Source: Holdemanella porci
GTDB taxonomy: Bacteria; Bacillota_I; Bacilli_A; Erysipelotrichales; Erysipelotrichaceae
DNA length: 64,000 bases
Direction: 5' to 3'
NCBI RefSeq assembly: GCF_019052655.1
Contig: NZ_JAHQVB010000002.1
Location: 1 to 64,000 of the forward strand
The notes under the pieces are model-generated. The model was given only the letters and a program-made list of their open reading frames with translations. It had not been told where the DNA came from and searched no databases. The translations under genes were made by a program, and so were the position numbers. This document shows positions 9,390 through 19,800 of this stretch, piece by piece. Position 1 is the stretch's first letter; every line of letters starts with the position of its first letter.

Positions 9390-10493
9390 TCACCTCCAAA
9401 GTTTAGTAGTATATGTGGCAGTTTCCTGAATAGAACATCCAGTACCACATTTGATTGTTTGAGCAGTAATCTTAGCAATGACATTCTCTAAGCCTGCTCT
9501 TTTGTAATTTAACATCACAGCATCACCAACACGAACTGGATAATAAGAATGAGTAAATGTAACAGTATGCTCCATACAACTCAAACTCTTAAGCAATTGG
9601 TCAGCGTAAGAATCAATGATAGCTTGAGTAGGAGTGCCGCTAAATTTTGGACTACTATCTCTATGCACAATTTCCCTTCCTCTAACAACTGTAGATATAG
9701 GACTATTTGGATCATCATTCACAACACGAGAATGCAAATGTAGTTTGTCAGTAGAATATACAACCTCAACCACATTTGGAATACCATACAAATCTCTATC
9801 ATCTTTTAAAGTTGGTAATAAAATTGAGCTGTTATCATCATTGAATTCTTTAACTGGTTGCAATGATTCAGTTGCAACAATTGGTTCGAATATAACTTGA
9901 CCTAATTCATCCAACTTAATCTCATACTTTGCGTTAGCCACTAAATCAGAAAGAAAAGAGAGCCATGTATCATCTAAATTAGCTACAAAGTTAGAATATA
10001 ACTTTTCTTCACTCTTAGCATTGACGATTGGGGCTCTCATGTGTTCTCTAAACAGATTACTAGCTAATGGCATTATCTTAGTATCTTTAAGAATAGAATA
10101 TCCAATAGGTGGGTAAGACTCTTTCAACTCCATTAATGGTGTATAAGCATCAATAGAATATCTTTTTTGCTTACCATTAAACTCGGCAGAAGGAGTCTGT
10201 AACAAATATGTACCTAATGGAAACTTCGAAGTAAAGCCATTTTGAATTACTACAAGATACACTCTTACATAGCATTCATCCAAACTTTCTCCAACATCAA
10301 AAGAGGCAGAACCTAACGTCTGAACACTAGCATCTCTAGTGATTGAGCAAGATTCCACCTCTGTTAATTGTTTAGTATCTTTCCAAGTCGAAGGGTCAAC
10401 AACATAGAATTCATAAGTTTGCTGCATTGACTCGTGCCAATTAACTTCATACTTTTGAACTTGTACATTGCCATCTAGACTTAAATCAGGCAT
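9390..10493 (-). CDS. Baseplate hub / tail-associated protein
   Basis: 367 residues, beta-rich. The stretch TEVESCSITRDASVQTLGSA near residue 50 and the later PLMELKESYPPIGY and DTWLSFLSDL segments fit the DUF5048-like/siphophage hub proteins that follow the distal tail gene. It probably links the tail tube tip to the fibres. It has no visible peptidase or lytic motif. It is flanked by an FN3-type tail protein upstream and the coiled-coil fibre downstream, each within 10 bases. Confidence 0.6.
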   Translation of the reverse strand: MPDLSLDGNVQVQKYEVNWHESMQQTYEFYVVDPSTWKDTKQLTEVESCSITRDASVQTLGSASFDVGESLDECYVRVYLVVIQNGFTSKFPLGTYLLQTPSAEFNGKQKRYSIDAYTPLMELKESYPPIGYSILKDTKIMPLASNLFREHMRAPIVNAKSEEKLYSNFVANLDDTWLSFLSDLVANAKYEIKLDELGQVIFEPIVATESLQPVKEFNDDNSSILLPTLKDDRDLYGIPNVVEVVYSTDKLHLHSRVVNDDPNSPISTVVRGREIVHRDSSPKFSGTPTQAIIDSYADQLLKSLSCMEHTVTFTHSYYPVRVGDAVMLNYKRAGLENVIAKITAQTIKCGTGCSIQETATYTTKLWR

Positions 10494-10495
10494 GA

Positions 10496-12715
10496 CTAAA
10501 TCCCTCCTTCAACTCGTTTTACTGTTAATGTTACTGGTATGACAAGGCTATCATGTTTGTTAGTGAATGTAACATTGATAAAGGCATTGTAGCCAGTACC
10601 GTTTTGCTCTCTAACATACACTGTGCCCATCCAAATTTGTAATCTTCTAAGTGCATAGATTGTATCTTTGTCACTTCTTGGAATTTCACAAGTCCAGCTA
10701 CCAGTAATGCCTTGTTGTGTTCCAAAGTATGCAACAGGACTCTTTCTTCCAATATACTCAACAAGCTCTGTGTCCACATCTGAACTTTCACTTGTGTCTG
10801 TATTGTAAGGTAGTCTGACCATTGAACCATTATAGAAAGGAATCTCTGGAGCAGTCTCAGCTAAAGAACCAAAGCTAGTCCATTCTTCATCCCATTGAAT
10901 AATAATTCCTGGTTCATTTACCTTGATTGGAGGAATATCTGTGAATCCTATTACATTTGTGTTTTTGTTTCTTGCTACGATTCTATACCTCGCATAGTCC
11001 ATAGCTGGATGAGGGTCTGTTACTGATACTGAACCATAGTTTGGAATCTCAGTAGCAATCTCAGTGAACTCGCCATTAAACTCTCTTCTATACACAGCTA
11101 ATACAACATTGTCATGAATTTCGTAGTTTTCATCATAGCAGAATGGATTAATATAAGCACATACAGAATCTTTATTAATCGTAATTCTTGCATCTGGATA
11201 GAACGAAATCTCTTCCCAACTTACTACAAAGTCAGCACTTGTTGAAGCAGTTAAACCAGAATTCATTGAGGCAGTTACATTAACTTTGTAAGATTGATTG
11301 TTTTCTAATATACAATCCTGAGGCATTAATACATGTGTGAGCGTATTCTTAGTAGCTGGAGAGTTCTTAGAAAATACAACTTCACCAGCATTGACTATTA
11401 CATTTTTGCCTGTTGAATCTTGTGTTCTGTAGCTGTTATTAGCCACAATTGAAATATTAATGTTAATTGCTTCTTGTGTACTTGGACCTGCCTCTACTTT
11501 GATTCTATAAGGATATGATGTAAGTGCCGTATTTCCTTCATTCAAAGTTAAAGTTACAACTGGTGGTGCATAAGTATTAATCTTGCGTTGAACTGACCAA
11601 TCTGAGTATTCAAGTGACACACCTCTTGATCTAACACGCCATAGTATCTCAGCTCCTTCAGTGTATTTTGAAAGGTCTAAGTCATAAGTGTAAATCTTAG
11701 TTTCATTGTCCTTAATTTCTTCTTTTGAAGTATCTAAAGTAACAATATTAGCTTTACCGTTAATAGTTAATTCAATCTGGGCTTCGTATTGCTTTGATGC
11801 ATCTTGGGAGTTGTGAGTCCAATATAACGTCATTGGGTCACCGATAATAGCAGAAGCAGTTAAAGACCATGTTGTTGGAGGTTCTGGTTTTGTACCTACA
11901 ATTTTGTAAATAATATCACTCCAACTTGAACTACCTTTTGAGTTTACTGCTTGAACACGGAAATAGTATTCATGACCTTGCTCAATTCCAGTGATGATAC
12001 AGTAGTTTGTCTCTGATGTTGCAGATTTAACTTCGCTACTTGCATCGAAATATAACTTATTAGTTGCATATTCAACTTTATAGCTAGTTGCCGTAGTGCA
12101 TTGATCCCATGATACTCGAACAGATTTAGTTGATTCAATGCTGATCTTAACATTCTTTGGAGCAGCAGGAATAGCACCTACTTCACTTGAGTATTGAGAC
12201 CATTCACCAACGATGTCTTTACCACCGATAACATTAATTGCTCTACATCTAGCTCTGTATTCTCCACCAGCTTCAATTGGACAAATATAGATTGCTCTAG
12301 CTGTCTTAACTTCAACTCTACCAGTCTTGAATACTCTGTTGCCCTTAACAACTTCGAACTCAACATAAGAAGCTTTTGCATCAGTAATGTTTTCAATCTT
12401 AGCAGTTAAGTTATACTTTTCAATAGATACAGAAGGAGCAGAAAGTTGTGCTGGAGGTAACTCTGAAACATTCATCTCAACAGTTACTTCTTCACTACTC
12501 CAATATGGAACATCCTGATCTCCTGATTTGTAAGTTTTAGCTACTGGCTTAACAGTAACCTTTAATTTTGTAGCATTTGAAGGAACACTATATGTAGCGT
12601 TATTCATCTTTACACTTGATGAACCACCATCAAACCAAACACCATTTACGCCATAATACCATTGGACCTCATAGTGATCACCATGCCCTGATATCATTAC
12701 ACCTTGGTCTGCCAT
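10496..12715 (-). CDS. Fibronectin type III repeat tail protein (distal tail region)
   Basis: 739 residues. Several FN3-like domains are visible, most clearly at about 175-275 (APKNVKISIE...YYFRVQAVNSKGSSSWS), 275-385 and 590-650. The C-terminal 110 residues (IGRKSPVAYFGTQQGI onward) look like a distal-tail-type beta domain. FN3 modules are common in siphophage tails and may bind surface sugars weakly. It starts just after a 108-residue protein downstream of the tape measure, the usual place of the distal tail protein, which this gene may replace. Confidence 0.7.
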   Translation of the reverse strand: MADQGVMISGHGDHYEVQWYYGVNGVWFDGGSSSVKMNNATYSVPSNATKLKVTVKPVAKTYKSGDQDVPYWSSEEVTVEMNVSELPPAQLSAPSVSIEKYNLTAKIENITDAKASYVEFEVVKGNRVFKTGRVEVKTARAIYICPIEAGGEYRARCRAINVIGGKDIVGEWSQYSSEVGAIPAAPKNVKISIESTKSVRVSWDQCTTATSYKVEYATNKLYFDASSEVKSATSETNYCIITGIEQGHEYYFRVQAVNSKGSSSWSDIIYKIVGTKPEPPTTWSLTASAIIGDPMTLYWTHNSQDASKQYEAQIELTINGKANIVTLDTSKEEIKDNETKIYTYDLDLSKYTEGAEILWRVRSRGVSLEYSDWSVQRKINTYAPPVVTLTLNEGNTALTSYPYRIKVEAGPSTQEAININISIVANNSYRTQDSTGKNVIVNAGEVVFSKNSPATKNTLTHVLMPQDCILENNQSYKVNVTASMNSGLTASTSADFVVSWEEISFYPDARITINKDSVCAYINPFCYDENYEIHDNVVLAVYRREFNGEFTEIATEIPNYGSVSVTDPHPAMDYARYRIVARNKNTNVIGFTDIPPIKVNEPGIIIQWDEEWTSFGSLAETAPEIPFYNGSMVRLPYNTDTSESSDVDTELVEYIGRKSPVAYFGTQQGITGSWTCEIPRSDKDTIYALRRLQIWMGTVYVREQNGTGYNAFINVTFTNKHDSLVIPVTLTVKRVEGGI

Positions 12716-12728
12716 ATAATCCCTCCTT

Positions 12729-13055
12729 CTATGCTGGTTGTAAATTGCCTACTCTAATAGGGCTCATAATTCGGAAGCCTCCAGAATCAGATTCGTTGAT
12801 GACTGCTCTATCACCATTTATTTCTAGAACTCTCCATTTGTAGTTATAAACAAAGGAAGGTATTCCAGCACCGTTGTACCATGTCGAACCTGATTTAACA
12901 CGAACCCAGCTACCAACAGTAACTGAGCCTCCACCTCCACTTCCTCCAGAACTTGATCCAGAAGAAGGTGTAGGGTCTTTAAAATCCCACGATGCATAGA
13001 CCGTAGACCCTGAAGACCCTTGAAGAGCAATTTTTAAATTTGATACTTTTGCCAT
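12729..13055 (-). CDS. Small Gly/Ser-linker protein with SH3-like C-terminus
   Basis: 108 residues. An N-terminal strand-rich segment (VSNLKIALQGSSGSTVYASW) is followed by a Gly/Ser linker at about 30-45 and a beta domain starting VGSWVRVKSGSTWYNGAG that resembles bacterial SH3 wall-binding folds. It lies between tape measure and FN3 tail protein, so it is likely a virion component of the tail tip. The exact role is unknown. It overlaps nothing, with a 1-base gap to the tape measure. Confidence 0.6.
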   Translation of the reverse strand: MAKVSNLKIALQGSSGSTVYASWDFKDPTPSSGSSSGGSGGGGSVTVGSWVRVKSGSTWYNGAGIPSFVYNYKWRVLEINGDRAVINESDSGGFRIMSPIRVGNLQPA

Positions 13056-13056
13056 A

Positions 13057-16000
13057 TTACACTCTTCCTTCTATTTTTACAGCACGTACTAAATCACTTA
13101 CTGCATTAGATACATTTGAACCATCATCATATGTAATACCATTGATGTTGTATGTATTTCTTTCTCCTAATTTAGCAATGTCTTTACGAAGTTTATTAAT
13201 TGAGTTAACAATATCTCCATTTTGACCATTTTGACCTAATTTCATTGCTGTATTAATTGCCTTAAGATTTGCTCTTACTCCAACCGATTGAGTACCGCCA
13301 AACATGCTATTCAAATGCAATGTACCAGATTCAACCCCAGATAAATCAAGAATAGGACTAATTACTGGTTGCACATTCATATCGGAATCTAATAAAGCTC
13401 TAACTTTGTTAATAGAATTTGTTAATGCTTGTTTTGCGGTATCTGCCATCTTGGTAGAAGTAATTCTAGCAGATTTGAAGTTATTGATAATACCATTAGT
13501 GAAACCAATACCAAAGAAATCACCAATTTTATAACCTTCTTTTGATGGCGAGTGTTCGTCAAGGGCTCTTTGTGCAGCACTCTTAGCGGCATTTGCCATT
13601 GCTCTAGCTGCAACACTTGCTGCATATGAACCAGACCTAATTCCGTTTGCAAAACCCTGAGCTAAGTAACTACCAGCACTATGGAAACTACCATGATAAC
13701 CACGTAAAGTACTAGATGCACCTGACACCAAACTTTTGACAGCAGAGGTTACAGATGACTTACCACCTTTAATTCCAGAAGCTAACTCTGTGGCAAGTTT
13801 TCTACCTGAGGATTTAAATTCTCCTTGCTTACCATTAACAGTTGATTTCATGCTAGATAATACAGTAGTCATTGAATTTGTTAATGTTGACTGTCCAGAA
13901 CTAATTCCACTTGCAATTGAATCAACTATTGACTTACCAACACTATTAAGTTGCTTAGCTGCATTCTTGATAGGATTTACTAAATTATTTGCAATTGCTT
14001 CTCCAACGCCACTTAGTGAGCCTGCAGAAGAAGCAAAGTTTCCAAAAGATGTACCCAAATTAGATAGACCTGAAGTAATAGCTCCATAATCAATTCCAGA
14101 TAATTTGACAACTGCATTAGCTACCATTTTAGTAGCTTCTGCGCCAGTGGTTACATCTCCAACTGTGCTGAAGTTCTTGATAGCATTTGCAACTTTGCCT
14201 AATTGAGTATCAATGTCAGAAGGAATACTTAGTCCTTGAAGCTTATTAATACTTGTAACAAGTTCACTAAATGGTCCTGTCAAAGAGCTTAAACTCCATC
14301 CTGCCATGAATAGCCAACTGAATTTCTGTAAACCATCTGCAACAGAACCTAACTGTGTACCAATATTTTCAGGTATGCTTAATCCAGTCATACTCTTCAT
14401 AGCTTCAACTAAATCTCCCAATGGACCAGTTAATGTACTTAAACTCCATCCTGCCATGAATAGCCAACTGAATTTCTGTAAACCATCTGCAATACTTCCA
14501 AATGTCTCTCCAATACCTTCTGGAATAGTGATGCCAGCCCATTTGTTGATTGTATCTGCTAATTCACCTAATGGGCCAGATAAAGCACTTAAGCTCCATC
14601 CTGCTGCAAATAAGAAACTAAACTTTGATACACCATCAGCAATGCTTCCAAATGTCTCTCCAATACCTTGTGGAATTGTAACTCCAGACCACTTCGCTAA
14701 TGAGTCAGCTAAATCTCCTAATGGTTTTGCAAATGTAGCTAAGGCATCTGCGCCCATTCCACTTGCCCAGAATTTATTGATTCCACCTGCTAGACTGCCA
14801 ATTTGTGTTCCAAGGTTTTCAGGTACAGTAACTCCAGACCATTTTGTAATTGAGTCAGCTAAATCTCCTAATGGTTTTGCTATGGTTGCAATAGCTGCAC
14901 CACCCAAACCACTTAATGTAAACTCCATAACACCATTTGCTAGGCCAGTCAATGCACTTTCAAAGTGATCTGGTATTTTTACATTAGACCATTTGGCTAC
15001 AGAATCTGCTAAATCTCCTAATGGTTTTGCTACTTTTGCAATTGCATCTGCTCCTAAACCAGATAAAGAGTTTAAAAAACTTCCTAGTGCAATAGTTCCC
15101 AATGCTTCTTCCATAGCATGAATTCCATTTTGAATTTCATCCCATGACATTGAGCCAAACTTTTGTAATGCATCGGCTATCTCGCCTAAACCTTGAGACG
15201 CTAAAGTAATTGTACCTGCTCCAAGAAGTCCAAGGAATCCAGTTAATGACCCGAGTAATCCAGATGATAAAGATAGCTCGCTTAATACATAGCCCAAGCC
15301 AACAACACCTTTACTAATATCATCCCATTCCATTGTTCCAATTGTCTGAAGAGCATCTGCAATATCACCAAGTCCTTGAACTGCTAACAGTATTGAGCCT
15401 GCTCCAATTAAACCAGATAGCCCTGTAAGTTTACCTAACGCACCAGAAGCTATTGCAACTTCACCAAGTACATAACCCATTCCAACAACACCTTTACTGA
15501 TGTCATCCCAAGGCATGCCTCCAATTTGTTGTAATGCATTTGCAATTTCGTCTAGAGATTGTACCGCTAGGACAATAGTGGCAGCTCCTACTAAACCAGA
15601 TAGTCCAGACAAATTACCCAAAGCTCCGGCGGCTATAGACACTTCAGCTAAGGCATACCCCATTCCAGTTAAACCTTCGCTAATGTCGTCCCATGCCATA
15701 CTTCCAATTTCGCTTAAAGCATTTGCTATTTCATCTAGAGATTGAACCGCTATTAATATTGATACTGATCCGATTATTCCAGAGAAACCTGCTATTTTGC
15801 CAAGGGCTCCAACTGCAATTGAAAGTTCGGCTAAAGCATAGCCCATTCCAACTAACCCTTGACTAATTGTTTTCCAAGATAATTTTCCTATACTTGCTAG
15901 GGCTTCTGCAATTTCATCTAGGGATTGAACCGCTATTAGTATTGATACTGCTCCAGCTAATGATTTAAATCCACTAGTTTTTCCTAAAGCTTTCATAACA

Positions 16001-18420
16001 ATAGTTAACTCGGCCAGAGCTCCACCCATGCCAATAAGACCTTTTGCTATTCCTTCCCAAGATAATCCTGAGAATTTTTGCAAAGCATCTCCTAACATCT
16101 TACACGCTTCTGCCAAAGCAATAATTGCAATACTAGTAGAAATAGGAATTGGTGCCATACTAATAGCTTCAAATCCTTTGGTTAAAATTTTCATTGATAT
16201 TGCCAATGCTATTAATGACTTGGCTAAATTATATTCGTCAATTTTAGCTAATTTCTGCATAGCACTTGCTAAAATATCAATTGCTTTAGCTAATGCCATA
16301 ACTGAGATACCAGCTTTAACTAAGCCTGTTCCTTTAAATGAAGCAATTGCATTAGAAATAAATTTAAAAGACCTATTTAGCATTAAGAACATTGCACCAA
16401 TAGCAATTACTGATTTAGTAATATCTGCAGCATCCAAGGCAGCAATACTTCTTAAAGAAGCTGCTAAGATTCCAAGTGCAGCTGCAATAGCAACTAATGA
16501 AGATACGTTAACACCAACAGTAAACGCTCTTAATGCATTACTAATTTCCCCAAAGAATGCTGAAATTTTTTTAGCTAATCTTGGCGTTTTACCTTCCCCT
16601 CCGAATATACTGTCAATAGTATCTGTAATACTATCAAATAGGTCAGTAAAACTCTGTATACTTCTGAATATTCCTCCACCAATAAGTCCTGCAAAAATAT
16701 CTCCAATAGAAACATTATTAGCAATCCATCCAAACACTTTAGTAATACTATTCCAAATGCCATTCAATACATTGGAAATACCTTGACCTGCTTGAGACAA
16801 CAAGTCACTAAAATTACCGATTTGAGATGCCGCACCTTTTAATACTCCAGCAATATCTGTAACCATCTTGCCTAAACTTCCAGCAATGTTTGATGTAGTG
16901 AATCCATTATTTAAAGATGTAAACATATCTCCTATTGCTGATGTTAGGCTTAGAATAATATCAATCACACTACCAAAAGCACCAGAAGTAAATACCTTAC
17001 TAATAGCACCGCCGACTAATTCAAGTCCTTTCTTAGCCATATCAATTACTGAAAATAAACCTTTAAAAGTTCTTTTTAATTTATCAGCAGTTTCATCACT
17101 AATTTTTAACTTTGATGTAAGTTTTTCGAATCCTTCTGTCAAATTTAATAATTGTTTAGCAGTAACAGGTGGGAATATATCCCTAAAAGCTTCTTTGATA
17201 GGAGTGACAATACTAACTAATCCTTTAAAAATATTGCTAAATGATTCTATCAATTTAGTACGACCACCTAGGTTTGCCCATTCCTTTACCACTTTGTTTC
17301 GTGCTTCTGCACTATCAGTGATCATATCATTTAATACTTTGCTAACTGATGTCCACATTGTTCTAGCTTCTTCAAAGTCACCAATAATGGTTCTCCAAGT
17401 TTCAGTCCATCCAGAACCTAATGCTTCTTTTAAAGTATCAATTAACTGGGAGAATGTTTTAACTTTAGTTGCTGCTTCGCCTGCAGTTTTAGCCATATCA
17501 GCCATTTGTTTTGCTTCTTCTTGGCTATAACCTTGTTCAACAAATTTCTTGACTGCTGCTTCATATTCTTCTTGAGTATCTGCAGCTGTAGCAAACTGAT
17601 CTAAAGTTTGAGTTAATACTTCTGCGGTTAGCCATCCTGTTTGTAAAGATTCACGGAATGATCCTTTTGCTGCAATAGCTGCTTTTGCTCCTGTTTGTAA
17701 ATGCTCAGAAGTTCTAGTTAATGCATCTTGGAATACTTGACCACCCATTCCTGCATTTACTACAGAGTTCCAGTCCATTAATCGAATTGTTCCAGAGGCC
17801 AATGCTTGTGATAACTGATACATTGCAGTTGATGCCTGTTGTGATGTTGAACCAGAAACTGCTGCTAAGTTTGCTATACCTTTGATAGCAGATACTGATG
17901 CATTTAGTTTTACACCTGCTGCAGTAAATGTACCAATATTACGAGTCATCTCTGTAAAGTTATAAATAGTCTTATCAGCGTAGTGATTCAATTCATCTAA
18001 CGCAGAGTTTACTATTTTGACGTTTGTACCCTCTTTTTGAGTATTGGCCAAAATAGTCTGCACTGCATTCATTTGCGTTTCGTATTCTTTAAAACCATCT
18101 TTAATTGGGTTAATAGTTACAGCAGAAACTAACTTTTTTCCCATGTTCATTACTGAATTTGTAATTCTGTAAATAGCTGTCATTGCCACAACTTCCATTG
18201 CAGAGAATTTTGCTTGTACAGTCTCCAGTCCAGTAGACATTGGAGAGAAGTCCACATTCTTAACTGCTGAAGAAACATTTTTTAGTCCATCTGCAGCTCC
18301 TTTAAGGTTAAGTTTAGATTTTAATCTATCCAAAGTATTCATTGAAGTAGCAACACCAGACTCAAATTGTTTGTTGTCAAACTTCATTGATAATACTCTT
18401 TCATCAATAACATTACTCAC
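13057..18420 (-). CDS. Tail tape measure protein
   Basis: 1787 residues, the longest gene here. The N-terminal 350 residues carry the conserved tape measure region (NAGMGGQVFQDALTRTSEHL; WTETWRTIIGDFEEARTMW). Hydrophobic stretches fill the centre. Two repeat families follow: a unit of about 61 residues (WDDISKGVVGMGY type, five to six copies) and one of about 50 residues (PLGDLADSITKWSG type, about seven copies). The C-terminus is a Ser/Ala-rich helical region with SPSKEGYKIGDFF. It sets tail length and enters the cell with DNA. Its first codons overlap the preceding minor tail gene by 8 bases. Confidence 0.9.
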   Translation of the reverse strand: MSNVIDERVLSMKFDNKQFESGVATSMNTLDRLKSKLNLKGAADGLKNVSSAVKNVDFSPMSTGLETVQAKFSAMEVVAMTAIYRITNSVMNMGKKLVSAVTINPIKDGFKEYETQMNAVQTILANTQKEGTNVKIVNSALDELNHYADKTIYNFTEMTRNIGTFTAAGVKLNASVSAIKGIANLAAVSGSTSQQASTAMYQLSQALASGTIRLMDWNSVVNAGMGGQVFQDALTRTSEHLQTGAKAAIAAKGSFRESLQTGWLTAEVLTQTLDQFATAADTQEEYEAAVKKFVEQGYSQEEAKQMADMAKTAGEAATKVKTFSQLIDTLKEALGSGWTETWRTIIGDFEEARTMWTSVSKVLNDMITDSAEARNKVVKEWANLGGRTKLIESFSNIFKGLVSIVTPIKEAFRDIFPPVTAKQLLNLTEGFEKLTSKLKISDETADKLKRTFKGLFSVIDMAKKGLELVGGAISKVFTSGAFGSVIDIILSLTSAIGDMFTSLNNGFTTSNIAGSLGKMVTDIAGVLKGAASQIGNFSDLLSQAGQGISNVLNGIWNSITKVFGWIANNVSIGDIFAGLIGGGIFRSIQSFTDLFDSITDTIDSIFGGEGKTPRLAKKISAFFGEISNALRAFTVGVNVSSLVAIAAALGILAASLRSIAALDAADITKSVIAIGAMFLMLNRSFKFISNAIASFKGTGLVKAGISVMALAKAIDILASAMQKLAKIDEYNLAKSLIALAISMKILTKGFEAISMAPIPISTSIAIIALAEACKMLGDALQKFSGLSWEGIAKGLIGMGGALAELTIVMKALGKTSGFKSLAGAVSILIAVQSLDEIAEALASIGKLSWKTISQGLVGMGYALAELSIAVGALGKIAGFSGIIGSVSILIAVQSLDEIANALSEIGSMAWDDISEGLTGMGYALAEVSIAAGALGNLSGLSGLVGAATIVLAVQSLDEIANALQQIGGMPWDDISKGVVGMGYVLGEVAIASGALGKLTGLSGLIGAGSILLAVQGLGDIADALQTIGTMEWDDISKGVVGLGYVLSELSLSSGLLGSLTGFLGLLGAGTITLASQGLGEIADALQKFGSMSWDEIQNGIHAMEEALGTIALGSFLNSLSGLGADAIAKVAKPLGDLADSVAKWSNVKIPDHFESALTGLANGVMEFTLSGLGGAAIATIAKPLGDLADSITKWSGVTVPENLGTQIGSLAGGINKFWASGMGADALATFAKPLGDLADSLAKWSGVTIPQGIGETFGSIADGVSKFSFLFAAGWSLSALSGPLGELADTINKWAGITIPEGIGETFGSIADGLQKFSWLFMAGWSLSTLTGPLGDLVEAMKSMTGLSIPENIGTQLGSVADGLQKFSWLFMAGWSLSSLTGPFSELVTSINKLQGLSIPSDIDTQLGKVANAIKNFSTVGDVTTGAEATKMVANAVVKLSGIDYGAITSGLSNLGTSFGNFASSAGSLSGVGEAIANNLVNPIKNAAKQLNSVGKSIVDSIASGISSGQSTLTNSMTTVLSSMKSTVNGKQGEFKSSGRKLATELASGIKGGKSSVTSAVKSLVSGASSTLRGYHGSFHSAGSYLAQGFANGIRSGSYAASVAARAMANAAKSAAQRALDEHSPSKEGYKIGDFFGIGFTNGIINNFKSARITSTKMADTAKQALTNSINKVRALLDSDMNVQPVISPILDLSGVESGTLHLNSMFGGTQSVGVRANLKAINTAMKLGQNGQNGDIVNSINKLRKDIAKLGERNTYNINGITYDDGSNVSNAVSDLVRAVKIEGRV
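14288..14492 (-). repeat. Identical 55-bp direct repeat within the tape measure gene
   Basis: Bases 14288-14342 and 14438-14492 are identical over 55 bases, 150 bases apart, which equals one 50-residue protein repeat. The identity shows recent duplication or gene conversion between repeat units. Confidence 0.8.
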
Positions 18421-18793
18421 GACTAGTTACCTCCCTCCAAGCTGCATCCGCTAAATTTTCAAAAACAGGTTGTATGGCTGGATTGATGTAGTCTCTTCCT
18501 TCAACCCAACCACCAGTACCTGTACCATGTCCAAATTGTAAAATTATAGCTATTGATATACCTTTGTTAATGTATGAGTTACAAAAGTTAATCTTAGCCA
18601 TACCCTTACCATCTTCAATTTCGTAGTACCAAGACCCCGCAGTTCTTCCAGAATCAACTGGAGTAGCTGACATAAGGGCCTTTACGCCTTCTTGAGCGTA
18701 TTTATCTAAAATTTTTGCTCTAGATCCTAATTTTGCTTTTTCTAAGAATTTTGTGATCTTAGAAAAGTCTCCCTTATGTTCAAATCTAATCAT
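18413..18793 (-). CDS. HK97 gp10-like minor tail/tail completion protein
   Basis: 126 residues. The pattern TPVDSGRTAGSWYYEI followed by an LQFGHGTGTGGWVEGRDYINPA segment is characteristic of the HK97 gp10-like family (minor tail / tail completion). In most phages this gene lies between head closure and tail tube; here it sits directly before the tape measure, after the tail chaperone genes. It ends overlapping the tape measure start. Confidence 0.75.
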   Translation of the reverse strand: MIRFEHKGDFSKITKFLEKAKLGSRAKILDKYAQEGVKALMSATPVDSGRTAGSWYYEIEDGKGMAKINFCNSYINKGISIAIILQFGHGTGTGGWVEGRDYINPAIQPVFENLADAAWREVTSRE

Positions 18794-18798
18794 AGTTT

Positions 18799-19344
18799 TT
18801 ATCCTTTACTATTAAGCTTGCTTCTACGTTGTGCATTTAATTCCCTATTACGTCTAGCAAGTTCAGATTTACTCATTTTCTTAGGAGGTTGACTCTTAAT
18901 ACTACAAACTCGAATAAGAGTTATTAGTTTATTTAAATGCCATTTCTCACATTCAAATGGAATATGTAAAGCAACCATATAGTAGTAAATAAGTTCTGCT
19001 GTAATTTGTTCACCTTTTATATGATTGCTATTTTCTACTTCTCTAAAGGTTGTAGCAGTCATTGGATAATTAATGTAATTACTAATCTCCTTAATGTTCT
19101 TGTCACTCAACCTGTAGTAAAGTTTATAATCAACATTTGAACCAATTGTCATACATCTAATGTAGTCAATTATTTCTTCTGTCGATTTTTCTGTATCCGT
19201 TAAATATGGTTTACACCATTTGCTTTCCCATTTTGAAATAGAGACTAAAGAATGCTCTAACATTAAAGTTTGTGACTTTCCATATACAAACTCTTGTTTT
19301 GCTTCGTCCCACATCTCATCGGCAGGTACAGTTATCTTAAGCAT
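18799..19344 (-). CDS. Tail assembly chaperone-like protein (second cistron)
   Basis: 181 residues. HSLVSISKWESKWCKP, DYIRCMTIGSNVD and PFECEKWHLNKLITLIRVC belong to a conserved family found at this position in many Firmicutes siphophages, usually called hypothetical. Its place between the first chaperone and the tape measure suggests the gpGT-type partner. ATG 19344 has GGAGG upstream. The C-terminus is very basic (SKSELARRNRELNAQRRSK). No slippery sequence links it to the upstream gene, so it is probably translated independently. Confidence 0.6.
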   Translation of the reverse strand: MLKITVPADEMWDEAKQEFVYGKSQTLMLEHSLVSISKWESKWCKPYLTDTEKSTEEIIDYIRCMTIGSNVDYKLYYRLSDKNIKEISNYINYPMTATTFREVENSNHIKGEQITAELIYYYMVALHIPFECEKWHLNKLITLIRVCSIKSQPPKKMSKSELARRNRELNAQRRSKLNSKG

Positions 19345-19365
19345 TCTTATCACCTCCATTGATTA

Positions 19366-19782
19366 TTACTGTAAGTTAGAAGGAACTACCACTTGAGTAG
19401 TTTGGGTATTTTCCATTACTGGAAGAATTCCATTAACAAACTCACTGCATTTATTAGCATCAGTAGCTAATTCCATGTATAGTTCAACAAATGCTTCTGT
19501 TTCTTCAAATTTCTTAGATAATGGAATTCCATTGTCATCTACTTTAATGAAACGTTTACCATCTGCTGACTTCTCGCCATAAGAATTTAAGATGAATACT
19601 TTAATAACTCCGATAAGTTCTTTTAAATTCTCAGATTTTGCAATCTTTTCAATAAAATTAGCATAGCCACCTTCTACACTTGCTTCCATTTCTGTTACTT
19701 CAACTTTGTTTAGATTGAAATAGCAGTCTTCTGCTCTTTGCACACCGTTATAATCTGTATAAGTAATAGTTTTTTTTAACAT
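19366..19782 (-). CDS. Tail assembly chaperone-like protein (first cistron)
   Basis: 138 residues. YTDYNGVQRAEDCYFNLNKVE and EALVELY-like segments fit the small conserved protein that follows the tail tube gene in siphophages and acts as gpG-type chaperone in tail assembly. ATG 19782 is preferred to GTG 19791 because GGAG lies about 10 bases before it. A terminator-like hairpin between the tail tube gene and this one could lower its expression relative to the tube protein. Confidence 0.65.
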   Translation of the reverse strand: MLKKTITYTDYNGVQRAEDCYFNLNKVEVTEMEASVEGGYANFIEKIAKSENLKELIGVIKVFILNSYGEKSADGKRFIKVDDNGIPLSKKFEETEAFVELYMELATDANKCSEFVNGILPVMENTQTTQVVVPSNLQ

Positions 19783-19800
19783 ATAGTTCACTCCTTTATA

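Noticed and set aside
14288-16100. Regular repeats that could be taken for a CRISPR-like array
   Set aside because: They are in frame within the tape measure gene and translate to protein repeats; there are no spacers.
14306-17530. Long plus-strand open frames opposite the tape measure gene
   Set aside because: They arise from the repetitive Ala/Gly/Leu codons of the tape measure protein; no ribosome binding sites.
18799-19782. Programmed frameshift joining the tail chaperone genes
   Set aside because: No slippery heptamer near the first stop, and the second gene has its own GGAGG and ATG.
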